Positions 33,027-40,904 of a stretch of 64,000 nt of DNA are shown one piece after another. The DNA is taken from positions 1 through 64,000 of IMG/VR virus record IMGVR_UViG_3300042331_000508. The stretch is one strand, 5' to 3'. The notes beneath the pieces are model-generated. The model searched no databases. It saw only the letters and a list, made by a program, of their open reading frames with translations, and was not told the DNA's origin. This DNA is from a virus. Positions within the stretch are counted from its first letter, which is position 1. Each line of letters starts with the position of its first letter. Both the position numbers and the translations under genes were made by a program.

Positions 33027-34821
33027 CGAGCCGCTGAAGAAGCTGGAGGCCTTCTGCAAGGACACCCTTGCTCCAGCCCCAGACTTGCCAGTGTGGAAGT
33101 GGTGCGAACAGCATTGCTACATTCGTGGAGACAACGAGGGCGGGTATTCCACCACCCTGACTCCCTACGTGCGGGAACCCTTGGATTGTTTCAAGGACAA
33201 GAAGATCGAGGACTTGGTGCTTTGCTTTGCGGCCCAAACCGCCAAGACCACCGTTGTCATGGGAGGCACCGCTTGGCTGCTGGTAAACGATGCCAGAGAC
33301 ACCCTTTGGGTTATGCCAGACAAAGAGCTGGGAGGCTCTTTTTCCAGAAACAGGTGGATTCCGTGGGTCGATGATTGCCGCCCTTTGGCTGACTTGAAGC
33401 CATCCAACCGCAATCTGTTCACGACCAGAGAGCAGCGCTTTGCTCGATGCGCGCTTTTTTTCGTCGGTTCGAACAGCGCCAGCCAGATTTCCTCCCGTCC
33501 TTGCGGCGTGGTTCTGATGGATGAGGTCGACAAGTTCGGCCTTCGCAATGACAGGGAGGCCGGTGCCCTCAAGAATGCCGAGGAGCGGACGAAAAGCTTT
33601 AATTTCCCGAAACGTATTAAAACTTCGACCCCTACCATTTACTATGGGGAAATCTGGCAAGAGTTTATCAAGGGGGATGCCCGATACTTCTACGTGCCTT
33701 GTCCATGCTGCAAGACCCCGATCCGGCTTTTGTGGAAGCAAATCCGGTGGTGGAAAGATGATCCTGAAGAGGCCAAAACCGATGGGGACTGGGATATGGA
33801 AAAAGTGCGAAAGAACACGCACTACGTCTGCCAAGAGTGCAACCAAAGCTTCACGGATGCCTACAAGACCGGCATGTTGCAGGCTGGTGAGTGGCGCCCG
33901 AGCAATCCGCAAGCGGAACCCACCCGCCGCAGCTACCATTTGAGTGCGCTCTATGCGCCCTGGAAGCAAACCCGCTGGGGCAACTTGGCTGTTCGATGGC
34001 TTCAGAGCAAAGCCACGATCGACGGACGCCAGAATTTCATCAATTCGACGCTGGCAGAGCCATTCGACGGCGAAAACGCCTACGATGAGGATCCGATAGC
34101 CACCGAGGCCTACATACCGGCAGACATCCAGCGCGACCGCGTGCCGTTGATGACGGTGGACGTTCAGCAGCCGGGATTTTGGTGTGTGATCCGCGCTTGG
34201 GCCAAGTCTGGAGAGAGTTGGTTGCTGCATGCGGGGTATGTCCACACCATCGAGGAGCTGGACGAGCTGCAAAGGAAGTATGCCGTGGAAGCAAATCACG
34301 TGCTGATAGACGTCGCTGACCAAACCAACCTCGTTTGCAAATGGGTTGTTGATAGAGACTGGCGCGGTGCGTGGGGCAGTAGCAAAAATGGCTTCGTCCA
34401 CAGCCTGCCCAACGGCAACAAAGTGCAAAAACTGATTTCCCCAGTCCAGTGGCGTGATCCGCAGCTCGGAACTGTCCACCAGAGCGAGCGAAACCCCCGC
34501 GCCCGCTACGTTTTCTGGGCCAACGACCCCGTGAAAGACATTTTGGCGGTGATGAGGCATCAAGAGCCCCGCCGCTGGCACGTCCATGGCGATATTCCTC
34601 CCGAATACACCAAGCATTTGAACGCCGAGATCAAAATCATGCGCCAGAACCCGCGCACCGGCCGTTATCAGGTGGTTTGGAAGCAAGTCCGCCGCGCCAA
34701 CCACCTTTTAGACTGTGAGGCCATGCAAATCGTCTGCGCTTTGGCAGGAGGCCTGATTGTGGAGGACAACGAGAAGTATGCCAACGCGCAGGGGGCGCTC
34801 AAGCTGCACGAAATGAATTGA
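32992..34821 (+). CDS. Terminase large subunit, lambda GpA type
   Basis: 609 residues from ATG 32992 (GAGAGG upstream; TTG 32986 and ATG 33007 are alternatives). ATPase motifs: Walker A variant FAAQTAKTT near residues 79-87, Walker B VVLMDE at 173-178. A four-Cys zinc knuckle CPCC ... CQEC lies near residues 239-285, and MTVDVQ near 387 begins the nuclease domain. These features are typical of GpA-family packaging motors. Ends at a strong hairpin. Confidence 0.92.
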   Translation: MARKPMSKRWHDEPLKKLEAFCKDTLAPAPDLPVWKWCEQHCYIRGDNEGGYSTTLTPYVREPLDCFKDKKIEDLVLCFAAQTAKTTVVMGGTAWLLVNDARDTLWVMPDKELGGSFSRNRWIPWVDDCRPLADLKPSNRNLFTTREQRFARCALFFVGSNSASQISSRPCGVVLMDEVDKFGLRNDREAGALKNAEERTKSFNFPKRIKTSTPTIYYGEIWQEFIKGDARYFYVPCPCCKTPIRLLWKQIRWWKDDPEEAKTDGDWDMEKVRKNTHYVCQECNQSFTDAYKTGMLQAGEWRPSNPQAEPTRRSYHLSALYAPWKQTRWGNLAVRWLQSKATIDGRQNFINSTLAEPFDGENAYDEDPIATEAYIPADIQRDRVPLMTVDVQQPGFWCVIRAWAKSGESWLLHAGYVHTIEELDELQRKYAVEANHVLIDVADQTNLVCKWVVDRDWRGAWGSSKNGFVHSLPNGNKVQKLISPVQWRDPQLGTVHQSERNPRARYVFWANDPVKDILAVMRHQEPRRWHVHGDIPPEYTKHLNAEIKIMRQNPRTGRYQVVWKQVRRANHLLDCEAMQIVCALAGGLIVEDNEKYANAQGALKLHEMN

Positions 34822-34845
34822 CCCCAGCCCACTCGGGCTGGGGTC
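34820..34845. terminator. Bidirectional hairpin terminator
   Basis: GACCCCAGCCC and GGGCTGGGGTC form a perfect 11-bp stem with a four-base loop between the converging terminase and methyltransferase genes. The T-tract is weak on both sides. Confidence 0.7.
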
Positions 34846-34877
34846 TTAGCACAAGCACTGCAAGCAGCGCTTAAGAT

Positions 34878-35534
34878 TCAAGGGTTAGCATGGAAAAACG
34901 CTTTGGCAAATCCTAACGGCGTAACAGATCGAATTTCCTTTGTTTTTTCGCTTTTCCCACCTGTATTCCAGTGTATCGGGCTGTAATTGTCTCCGTTGTA
35001 GCAGGTTACACTAACCGGAGCGCAGGGCTTTTTATTTGGGAACCGAAATTTGCCCCAAAGCCCCGTTTTTTTACGATAGGAATCGTTGGGCGGTATCAAA
35101 GGATGCGAATGGGACTTTTGTCCTGGCTCCAACCACCCCCCAAATTCATAAGGATGAAAATAGGTGGGGCCATAGAATAGCAAATCGTTGACCAAGCTAG
35201 GTAGTCTGCCCACAGGATTTTCAATGACCCACCAATGTGGATTGCAGCTGTGAATAATTTGCAGAGTCTTTTGAACTAGCGCGACGCTCTGCGCCGTGCG
35301 CCCATCTTGGTCTTTTTGTTTCCAATATTGCGCCCCGCTCCCCGCAAAATCAGTGCACGGAGGAGCAGCCAGAACTCCATGGACCGGCCCAATGGAGGCA
35401 ATCCAACGCTGATCAATTTGCAAGATGTCGTGACCGCGCTTTAAGTCCACGCACACGACATTGTAGCCCGCTTCGGCATAAAAGCTTGGCCAGTTGCCCG
35501 TGTAATCAAACAGGGACAAAACGGTGCGCTGCAT
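34878..35534 (-). CDS. DNA cytosine-5 methyltransferase-like protein
   Basis: 218 residues. Motif I-like SLFDYTGNWPSFYAEAGY with VVCVDL, motif IV AAPPCTDFAGSG (catalytic Cys60), motif VI VIENPVGRL (Glu105). Short for a C5 methyltransferase: it lacks an obvious long target-recognition domain, as in other compact phage enzymes. Probably modifies phage DNA against restriction. It is the last gene of a long minus-strand set. Confidence 0.75.
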   Translation of the reverse strand: MQRTVLSLFDYTGNWPSFYAEAGYNVVCVDLKRGHDILQIDQRWIASIGPVHGVLAAPPCTDFAGSGAQYWKQKDQDGRTAQSVALVQKTLQIIHSCNPHWWVIENPVGRLPSLVNDLLFYGPTYFHPYEFGGWLEPGQKSHSHPLIPPNDSYRKKTGLWGKFRFPNKKPCAPVSVTCYNGDNYSPIHWNTGGKSEKTKEIRSVTPLGFAKAFFHANP

Positions 35535-35788
35535 TACTCGTCGCCTGTATCAACCTGGTTGGCGATCTTGTCCGTGTCCCAATTAATCAGTCCGGCAAGC
35601 ACCCATTCTGCCATGGACTGCACAAGCCATTTGTCTTCAGGCTTTGTGTCGCCCTTGTCTTTGATGATTCGCATCAGATCTTTGACTTTTGGATTGATCT
35701 GCTCAAAAAAAACATCGGCAGCCTTTTGGTGCTGCTTTTGATATTGCGCCTCAATCTTGTCCAGTTGCTTCTTGTAGTTGTTGTTCAT
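35534..35788 (-). CDS. Small helical protein
   Basis: 84 residues, overlapping the methyltransferase start by one base. Lys/Gln-rich N-terminus with coiled-coil character (KQLDKIEAQYQKQHQK). Unknown function; same operon as the methyltransferase. Confidence 0.5.
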   Translation of the reverse strand: MNNNYKKQLDKIEAQYQKQHQKAADVFFEQINPKVKDLMRIIKDKGDTKPEDKWLVQSMAEWVLAGLINWDTDKIANQVDTGDE

Positions 35789-36317
35789 AAAGTCGGTCTA
35801 GCTCTTCTTCGTCATCAATACCCAGCTCGTCACGGAGGGCCTCGGGCGCTTGATCGCGAGGGCTGTAAGTGTTATCGACGCATGTTCCGTCGGGATTGGC
35901 AAGAAACTCGCCACAAAAATCATTGCCCGGTTCATCGAAGGTCAGGCGCAGCGGCTTTTGCACTAGCTTGGACAATGCGGCAATGACAGGAGTAGGAGGC
36001 CCCCATGCAGTATTAAATCCAATTCCTTCATCCTGAACGTGTCCATCGTATGAGTTCCATTTTGTTCCCCAATGACGGATTCGCCAATCATACCATCCGT
36101 CCCCGTTCAGTAAATTTTGAGCCATCGGTATGATTTTTTGGAAATCCAAAAATGTTTCCGGATATCCGCAATCAGGAGCCAAGCATAGCTCTTCATCGTC
36201 GGACAAGGGCACATCGCTGATGAATGGACTTCCACGCATCTTGGTCGTTAGGTATTGTTCAAACACTGACATATCTCCGTCAGGAGCTTGCAGGTAGTTC
36301 CAGCAGTGGTTAGGCAT
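35751..36317 (-). CDS. Api92/DUF1281-like ferredoxin-fold protein
   Basis: 188 residues. MPNHCWNYL at the start, then DFQKIIPM, WYDWRIRHWGTKWNSYD and FNTAWGPPTPVIAALS follow the order of the YubB/Api92 family found on plasmids and phages. Function of the family is not established. C-terminus acidic. Overlaps its downstream neighbour by 38 bases. Confidence 0.7.
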   Translation of the reverse strand: MPNHCWNYLQAPDGDMSVFEQYLTTKMRGSPFISDVPLSDDEELCLAPDCGYPETFLDFQKIIPMAQNLLNGDGWYDWRIRHWGTKWNSYDGHVQDEGIGFNTAWGPPTPVIAALSKLVQKPLRLTFDEPGNDFCGEFLANPDGTCVDNTYSPRDQAPEALRDELGIDDEEELDRLYEQQLQEATGQD

Positions 36318-36567
36318 AGGTTGGTATTTGCACCGAGTGGTGCAGGTCTATTAGTTTAAGGTAGATGGCCAGACGAGTTACGTCGGCCGTGTTACGCGCC
36401 CCGAACCGGTCGTGTATCATCTGCCGGAATTTTTCGACAGTCTTGACACTGACATCGAGATCAGAAGCGATTTCTTTGTTGGTCTTACCCAAGGCAACAA
36501 GTGCGGCTGTTTCAGCCATTCGATCCGTCATAAGCGGATGAAAACGCGGATTATGAGATATGTTCAT
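36310..36567 (-). CDS. LuxR/GerE-type helix-turn-helix regulator
   Basis: 85 residues from ATG 36567. A lone C-terminal-type LuxR HTH: ETAALVALGKTNKEIASDL then VSVKTVEKFRQMIHDRFGARNTADVTRLA, with the conserved NKEIA and VKTVE blocks. No sensor domain is present, so DNA binding may be constitutive. Probably regulates phage or host genes. Confidence 0.75.
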   Translation of the reverse strand: MNISHNPRFHPLMTDRMAETAALVALGKTNKEIASDLDVSVKTVEKFRQMIHDRFGARNTADVTRLAIYLKLIDLHHSVQIPTYA

Positions 36568-36802
36568 TGAACGAAACGCTGTAACCAAGCTGCTCAATAA
36601 TGTCAGCCACCTCAGGCTCGTCAGCGAAGCCCCGTTGTATTATTACAGCTTTGTTAGTGTGGTTAATATTGACGATCGTCCCGCTTCGCGGGATAAGCCA
36701 TGATCCTTTGTCTTTGATGCAAGACATCATCATGCGCGTCCATTGCTTGGCATTTGCGAGGCCAGCGTCGGTAGTTAGGTCGTAGTTCATGGTTTGTTTC
36801 AT
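36551..36802 (-). CDS. Small conserved-looking protein
   Basis: 83 residues from ATG 36802, just after the ligase stop. WTRMMMSCIKDKGSWLIPRSGTIV and VIIQRGFADEPEVADIIEQLGY are the distinctive blocks. Function unknown. It overlaps the LuxR-type gene by 17 bases. Confidence 0.5.
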   Translation of the reverse strand: MKQTMNYDLTTDAGLANAKQWTRMMMSCIKDKGSWLIPRSGTIVNINHTNKAVIIQRGFADEPEVADIIEQLGYSVSFNEHIS

Positions 36803-36804
36803 AT

Positions 36805-37410
36805 TCAGAATGCCCAACGATGCTTGACCCAATGTGTTGTTTCTTCAGATGCAGAACGCAATTGCACTGGGTAGGGAGCATCAGCTCGCTTGGCGACAAG
36901 GCCCTCGTAGAGCGATGCGCCAACCGCCCGATTTTCCGACTGAAGAGTGATGTAGAGTTCATCAATGACCTCAGGGATAAACCCCTCCAAAGTATAGAGG
37001 GCGTTCTGAACTGGCGCACCAAACTGCCAAGGCTTCCAGCTGGGAAGCGCTTTTAAGCGATTTAACAGTAGGGCCTTGCGGTCGGTGTAAGTATCCTTGC
37101 GCTGTTTGGGACTGGGAAGGTAGTCAAAGATGACCAAGCTTCCGCGCCCAAGCTGTAGCCGTCGTTCCAGCGCCTCACAATCCAGCCACTCGGGAACGTC
37201 TGCATTGGCAAGAATGTCCAAAACGGGCTTGAAGCATTCTTCAATGGAGAGCCTTTCTCCATGTCTGTTATACATGCGGCCGCTGGGAGCGTGGATGATA
37301 GCCCGCCACCCATTGAGCTTTGGCTCATACATCCACGTCCCAGTTTTTGGTCGCGCCCGCTCCAGCGGCCCGCCGTTAATAGGGCGGGCCGGGTAGGAGG
37401 GCATGTCCAT
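36805..37410 (-). CDS. Minimal ATP-dependent DNA ligase-like protein
   Basis: 201 residues from ATG 37410 (TGATG overlap). Nucleotidyltransferase motifs in order: YEPKLNGWR (candidate AMP-accepting Lys31; canonical KxDG reads KLNG), NRHGE, LDCEALE, VIFDYL, EGLVAKR and WVKHRW. It consists of the adenylation core only, without an OB-fold domain. Could seal nicks or act in repair; the Asp-to-Asn change in motif I makes activity uncertain. Confidence 0.7.
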   Translation of the reverse strand: MDMPSYPARPINGGPLERARPKTGTWMYEPKLNGWRAIIHAPSGRMYNRHGERLSIEECFKPVLDILANADVPEWLDCEALERRLQLGRGSLVIFDYLPSPKQRKDTYTDRKALLLNRLKALPSWKPWQFGAPVQNALYTLEGFIPEVIDELYITLQSENRAVGASLYEGLVAKRADAPYPVQLRSASEETTHWVKHRWAF

Positions 37411-38081
37411 CAGTCCTTTTTCCTGCCCTTGGTTTTGACTGCAGCCACAATGGGGCAAATCAGATCGACTGCACGATTCTCATCGACAGTTAGAGCTGTG
37501 TGCCTGGCCACATGGAAATCAGCCGTGGGCTTGATTACGGATTTTGCCGTTAAGGCATCGCTGGCGCCGTATTTGGTAAAGATTGCCTGCAAGTCTTCAA
37601 TCAGCTCTTGCGCGCTGTCTTGGGGCAACTTATCGCCATCGACTTTGAGTTCAAATGATTGCCGGAAAAAGCGCTGCGTGCGCTCTTCCCCCAGTGTCTC
37701 GATCAGGTCGGATTCCGCCTTCTCTGTGATGGCCCTGTATCGGCCTTTGTCGCCAAACGACACCAGCAATGAATTGCCGGAGTTGTCTCGCGCTTCTATG
37801 GAAGAGGCAACATCATGCCTTCCGCTGAACAGCTCAAAATAGTGCTCTTGAGCGCGTCCACGGATTTCGCTTTTTTTGATGTTGGCCGATGCTTCCAAAG
37901 CCTCCAACTCTTCGGTTTCGCTGAGAATGTCAGAGACAAGCTTAGCGATGTCGCCATCAGGGTCCGGCAAAACAGGATACTCTGTCTTGGTTTTTCCAGA
38001 CGATTTGCTGGCGATGCCACCGAGGTTGAGCTTCACGATGCCCGCCGGTTTTGCCGGGGGCTTTTTGGTTGCTGTAGCCAT
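37410..38081 (-). CDS. Unknown protein upstream of ligase
   Basis: 223 residues. Lys/Ala/Pro-rich N-terminus (ATATKKPPAKPAG), helical middle, mixed C-terminal domain. Not recognised. Coupled to the ligase (TGATG), so a DNA-processing partner is possible. Confidence 0.5.
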   Translation of the reverse strand: MATATKKPPAKPAGIVKLNLGGIASKSSGKTKTEYPVLPDPDGDIAKLVSDILSETEELEALEASANIKKSEIRGRAQEHYFELFSGRHDVASSIEARDNSGNSLLVSFGDKGRYRAITEKAESDLIETLGEERTQRFFRQSFELKVDGDKLPQDSAQELIEDLQAIFTKYGASDALTAKSVIKPTADFHVARHTALTVDENRAVDLICPIVAAVKTKGRKKD

Positions 38082-38114
38082 GGTTGTTAAATGGGGCGAG
38101 TGCCCCGAAAGTTT

Positions 38115-38411
38115 TTAATCACCCCTCCATTCTTGCGCGAACTCCTCTGGCGTCCCGCGCCAAACAAATGGCGGCTCGCAGACAAGATCGGCATGAGCGG
38201 TAACGACAACTTCCTCAGACCCTTGCAATCGCATCAGGAGTTCTTTGTCGTTAACCACATCGCCAATGACGATGTGAGGGTAAGTGATGCGGCCGGTGTG
38301 CAGCGGAAAGCCAGATGCTTCTTTTGCCAAGCTTTTGACGGCCACGGCGTTGAATGGTGTCTCCATCGCAAGGCTGCAGTAATCGGAGAGATCGTTGCTA
38401 ATTGTGCTCAT
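38115..38411 (-). CDS. Unknown protein
   Basis: 98 residues, acidic, ending PEEFAQEWRGD. No motif. Lies three bases after the DUF7694-like gene in the same direction. Confidence 0.45.
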   Translation of the reverse strand: MSTISNDLSDYCSLAMETPFNAVAVKSLAKEASGFPLHTGRITYPHIVIGDVVNDKELLMRLQGSEEVVVTAHADLVCEPPFVWRGTPEEFAQEWRGD

Positions 38412-38414
38412 AGG

Positions 38415-38885
38415 TTAGTAGTTGTTGGTGTTAGAAAAAGGCCTCTGCTTAGACTTGCCCATGCTGTGCTCGTGGATTGTGCGCTGCACAAATCCAAACG
38501 GGAACCTGGATTGGGAGTGTTTGAGAACCCACAAGTGGTATTGGTTGGCCGTGTCAGTCAGGCGCGACTCGGCCGGATACAGCTCGACCGCCTCGTGTTC
38601 CGTCCCAACCAGCATGTTTTTGATGGTTTGAAGCTCTCGCCAGTCGTGGATTGGCTCCCGATCAATTCTTTTAATCGACAACCAAATCATTTCCGGCCAG
38701 CCCTCGGCATACACCTCGGCATCGCGCCGCAACACCTGATATGTGTCGTTTAAGAATACCTCGCCGCGCGTGCTATCGGCAATGAACTCCAAAGCTTTTT
38801 CGCGGGTCAGTTTACCGACCGTCATGACGGCTTGGATTGTGTCCTCGTCAGTAGGCTCATACAGAGCCGGTTTGAATGGGGTCAT
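38415..38885 (-). CDS. DUF7694-like phage protein
   Basis: 156 residues. The block WPEMIWLSIKRIDREPIHDWRELQTIKN followed by EAVELYPAESRLTDTANQYHLWVL is characteristic of a widespread small phage family (DUF7694 as I recall). Function unknown. Overlaps the histone-like gene by ATGA. Confidence 0.7.
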   Translation of the reverse strand: MTPFKPALYEPTDEDTIQAVMTVGKLTREKALEFIADSTRGEVFLNDTYQVLRRDAEVYAEGWPEMIWLSIKRIDREPIHDWRELQTIKNMLVGTEHEAVELYPAESRLTDTANQYHLWVLKHSQSRFPFGFVQRTIHEHSMGKSKQRPFSNTNNY

Positions 38886-39088
38886 AGAGTAGTGCCCTTG
38901 GATGGGTGTTTATCGACATGGGTGCGGCAGGCTTGGCGGATGATTGATTCCAGCTTGTCGAGGGTGTCCGCGCTGACACGGGCGAACTTGTGGTGGCGGG
39001 ACTTTTTGGCGTGGTCAAGCAGGTAGGCTTTGACCTTGGAGCGGCAAAGCAGACTGCTACTGATGCGGGTGGTTTCGGTGGTTTCCAT
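38882..39088 (-). CDS. Histone-fold-like DNA-binding protein (tentative)
   Basis: 68 residues from ATG 39088. SKVKAYLLDHAKK (first helix), RHHKFARVSADTLDKLES (loop and start of long second helix), IIRQACRTHVDKHPSKGTTL (second helix and loop) follow the order of small bacterial histones such as the Bdellovibrio protein, which starts SKVKKYI and ends near KRKTV. A third helix is not evident, so it may be shortened. Lys/Arg/His-rich. Could compact or bridge DNA. Confidence 0.5.
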   Translation of the reverse strand: METTETTRISSSLLCRSKVKAYLLDHAKKSRHHKFARVSADTLDKLESIIRQACRTHVDKHPSKGTTL

Positions 39089-39110
39089 AAGTTGACAGAG
39101 AGAAAATGGT

Positions 39111-39434
39111 ATGGCTTTCAATCCTGCTCCTACTGTGTTCTTCGGAACGACGTATTCTGAGAACGGAACTGTTATGAGTGTTCCTATCAGCGCGTTTCCA
39201 GAGCTTTCGGCGGCAGAAGCCGATGCTGCGACGGGCGATAGCCGCAAACTTATTTGGGCCTTGATCGACAAGCTCTGCACGACCTATACGAATCTTCCGA
39301 CTGCAGATCGTCCTTCGAAAATGCGTTTGTCAAAATCTTACGGACAGGTTGATCCTGCTACCGGAGCTTTCACGGCGAGCTACAGCATGACCTTCAACCT
39401 GACGGCGTCGGGTCTGGAGTTGGCTGACGAGTAA
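39111..39434 (+). CDS. Isolated plus-strand protein, possibly highly expressed or structural
   Basis: 107 residues; the only plus-strand gene in a 16-kb minus-strand block. AGAGAG precedes the ATG. The sequence has a helical middle (AAEADAATGDSRKLIWALIDKLCTTY), then beta strands YGQVDPATGAFTASYSMTF; not recognised with certainty. It is followed at once by a strongly folded non-coding stretch. Its promoter would lie within the divergent gene. Virion decoration or a product linked to the RNA are options. Confidence 0.55.
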   Translation: MAFNPAPTVFFGTTYSENGTVMSVPISAFPELSAAEADAATGDSRKLIWALIDKLCTTYTNLPTADRPSKMRLSKSYGQVDPATGAFTASYSMTFNLTASGLELADE

Positions 39435-39435
39435 A

Positions 39436-39660
39436 GTGCGGCCACCGCACCCGAAAGTGCGATGACCGCTGATCAAGCAGACTTAGTCTGTTTGACCTTC
39501 CTCCGAGCTGGAGGTTGGCGTGGTCGGAGTTCCGGCCACAGCTCGCGGACGAGCCGCAATGACAGCACGGCATCTATAGCCAAGGCGATTAGCCTCGACT
39601 TAAGACGCTTAGCGTCAGCGTGCTCCCAGGGTCCATGGTCGCTCATAGAAGGTCGCAGGC
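39436..39660 (+). ncRNA. Candidate structured RNA downstream of the isolated gene
   Basis: About 225 nt with at least six clear hairpins: GTGCGG/CCGCAC (39436-39450), alternative CGCAC/GTGCG (39446-39461), a 9-bp stem closed by TTA (39474-39494), CCTCC/GGAGG (39500-39514), an 8-bp stem GTGGTCGG/CCGGCCAC with one G-U (39520-39539), GCTCG/CGAGC (39541-39554), AGGC/GCCT (39583-39595) and GACGC-TTA-GCGTC (39604-39616). Strand not proven; plus is chosen because of the gene upstream. It could also be a complex terminator region. The last bases overlap the 3' end of the minus-strand DUF3085-like gene. Confidence 0.5.
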
Positions 39661-40005
39661 GATGTTACGCGCGCTAACCTTCAGCTTGAGGAAAGATTTT
39701 TGGAGCTTGATTCCATTGCGGAACCATTGAGCCGGAATGTTTTCCACAAAGTCGTCTCCGCCAATGTGGCCGTCTTCGGGTCGGCAGCCATCAGCATAGC
39801 ACACTTCATGGTAGCCATTAGCCGATTTGAGATCGGGATCTGTGCAGGCCATGATGTATGCGCCGCTGTCTTTAACCAAATACAAAGTATCAGGCTTGAG
39901 CCGCTCGCGGCCGGTGTATGCCTCGCTGCAAGTCTCGGAGTGAGCCGTTGTGTGTTCGACTATGGCCCGCAACGAGGGGTCGTTAAGGTCAAACAAATAT
40001 ATCAT
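39643..40005 (-). CDS. DUF3085-like protein
   Basis: 120 residues. LYLVKDSGAYIMAC, VCYADGCRPEDG and GGDDFVENIPAQWF match the DUF3085 pattern found on phages and plasmids. Function unknown. ATGA overlap with the small gene upstream. Confidence 0.65.
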   Translation of the reverse strand: MIYLFDLNDPSLRAIVEHTTAHSETCSEAYTGRERLKPDTLYLVKDSGAYIMACTDPDLKSANGYHEVCYADGCRPEDGHIGGDDFVENIPAQWFRNGIKLQKSFLKLKVSARNIACDLL

Positions 40006-40166
40006 GGCCTAAACCACCTCTTGGCGATTCGCCGAGCGCGCAGCCAGCGCTGGACGACATTGAGTCGGCGCGGCAGTGCAGGCTTCCACAGCCTCATGTA
40101 AAACGAGGCCGGATAGATGTTGTCGCCGTAAGACTCGCGGACGATTGGAACTTCAGGCAGCCTCAT
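40002..40166 (-). CDS. Short basic protein
   Basis: 54 residues on the minus strand, ATGA overlaps at both ends, which supports it as a real gene. Arg/Trp-rich C-terminal half (NVVQRWLRARRIAKRWFRP). Nucleic-acid or membrane association possible. Confidence 0.5.
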   Translation of the reverse strand: MRLPEVPIVRESYGDNIYPASFYMRLWKPALPRRLNVVQRWLRARRIAKRWFRP

Positions 40167-40429
40167 TGGATGTGACGACGCGTAAGGTTATACTCAGCGT
40201 CTTTCATGAGTTCCATCATTCGCGGCATTTGATTGGCGAGCGAGTAGTAAGGCTCAAAGATCAGGCCTATTAGTTCCATGTCGGCAGCATTGCTTGGCTC
40301 TGACTCAGCGATTTGAGCTTTGGCAAGAGCCAGAGCCTGACCGACAATATAACGCCCACGCATCGAACCAAACAACTCGATGGCGGCATTTTGACGTTGC
40401 TCATGATTGAGCGATGCGTATTTGTTCAT
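40163..40429 (-). CDS. Small helical protein
   Basis: 88 residues, Met-rich C-terminal helix (QMPRMMELMKDAEYNL). ATGA overlaps at both ends. No family recognised, although GSMRGRYIVGQALALA is a pattern seen in plasmid/phage small proteins. Confidence 0.5.
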   Translation of the reverse strand: MNKYASLNHEQRQNAAIELFGSMRGRYIVGQALALAKAQIAESEPSNAADMELIGLIFEPYYSLANQMPRMMELMKDAEYNLTRRHIQ

Positions 40430-40662
40430 GGTAAAAATGAGGGGCCGTAGCCCAAGTAGTAGCGGCCATTAGAGTAGCCGGAATGAAAGCCAGTCTTCGG
40501 GTTGTATGTGCCGAAATACGCGCCGCCATCCCTGCCACGCCCGGAAAAAAATCCGGATCGCGTGTCGTATTGCCCAAACGAATAGAGGCCGTCGCTAACG
40601 GATGAATACATCTGTGCATGGCCGAGGTGAGCCAAGGCCAACAAGATTGCCAATGCTTTCAT
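40426..40662 (-). CDS. Small exported Gly/Tyr-rich repeat protein
   Basis: 78 residues. A signal-peptide-like start (MKALAILLALAHLGHAQ) is followed by two repeats of FGxYxxxxGFxSG (FGQYDTRSGFFSG and FGTYNPKTGFHSG) and YYLGYGP. Likely a secreted or periplasmic beta-rich protein, unusual within an accessory phage operon; role unknown (for example superinfection or host envelope change). Confidence 0.5.
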   Translation of the reverse strand: MKALAILLALAHLGHAQMYSSVSDGLYSFGQYDTRSGFFSGRGRDGGAYFGTYNPKTGFHSGYSNGRYYLGYGPSFLP

Positions 40663-40904
40663 TTGCGCTCCAAGATTTCTATGGCGTCAGCAATAGCCCG
40701 CCCGTAGCCGGCCGCACTTTGTGCAAACGCTTCTTTAAGAACGGCAAGTGCGCTGGCAGTGGCAAGATTGTCCACTACGTAGGCCTCGTTTGTTCTTGAA
40801 ATTTGCTCGGCCGCAACAGCAAGCCGCTCGACTTGTTTGACCAAAGCGGGCACCGTGCCCTCAATAAATCGGACTCCCCGATTAGTTGACCAAAAATCAA
40901 TCAT
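40659..40904 (-). CDS. Unknown helical protein
   Basis: 81 residues from ATG 40904 (upstream in-frame codons lie inside the neighbouring gene). Ala-rich amphipathic helices. Overlaps neighbours on both sides by 4-8 bases. Confidence 0.45.
   Translation of the reverse strand: MIDFWSTNRGVRFIEGTVPALVKQVERLAVAAEQISRTNEAYVVDNLATASALAVLKEAFAQSAAGYGRAIADAIEILERK

Noticed and set aside
32959-34704. 581-codon minus-strand ORF over the terminase
   Set aside because: Antisense shadow of the well-supported large terminase gene.
39462-39677. 71-codon plus-strand ORF over the structured region
   Set aside because: No ribosome-binding site, low-complexity Ser/Arg composition, and it lies on multiple hairpins; better explained as non-coding.
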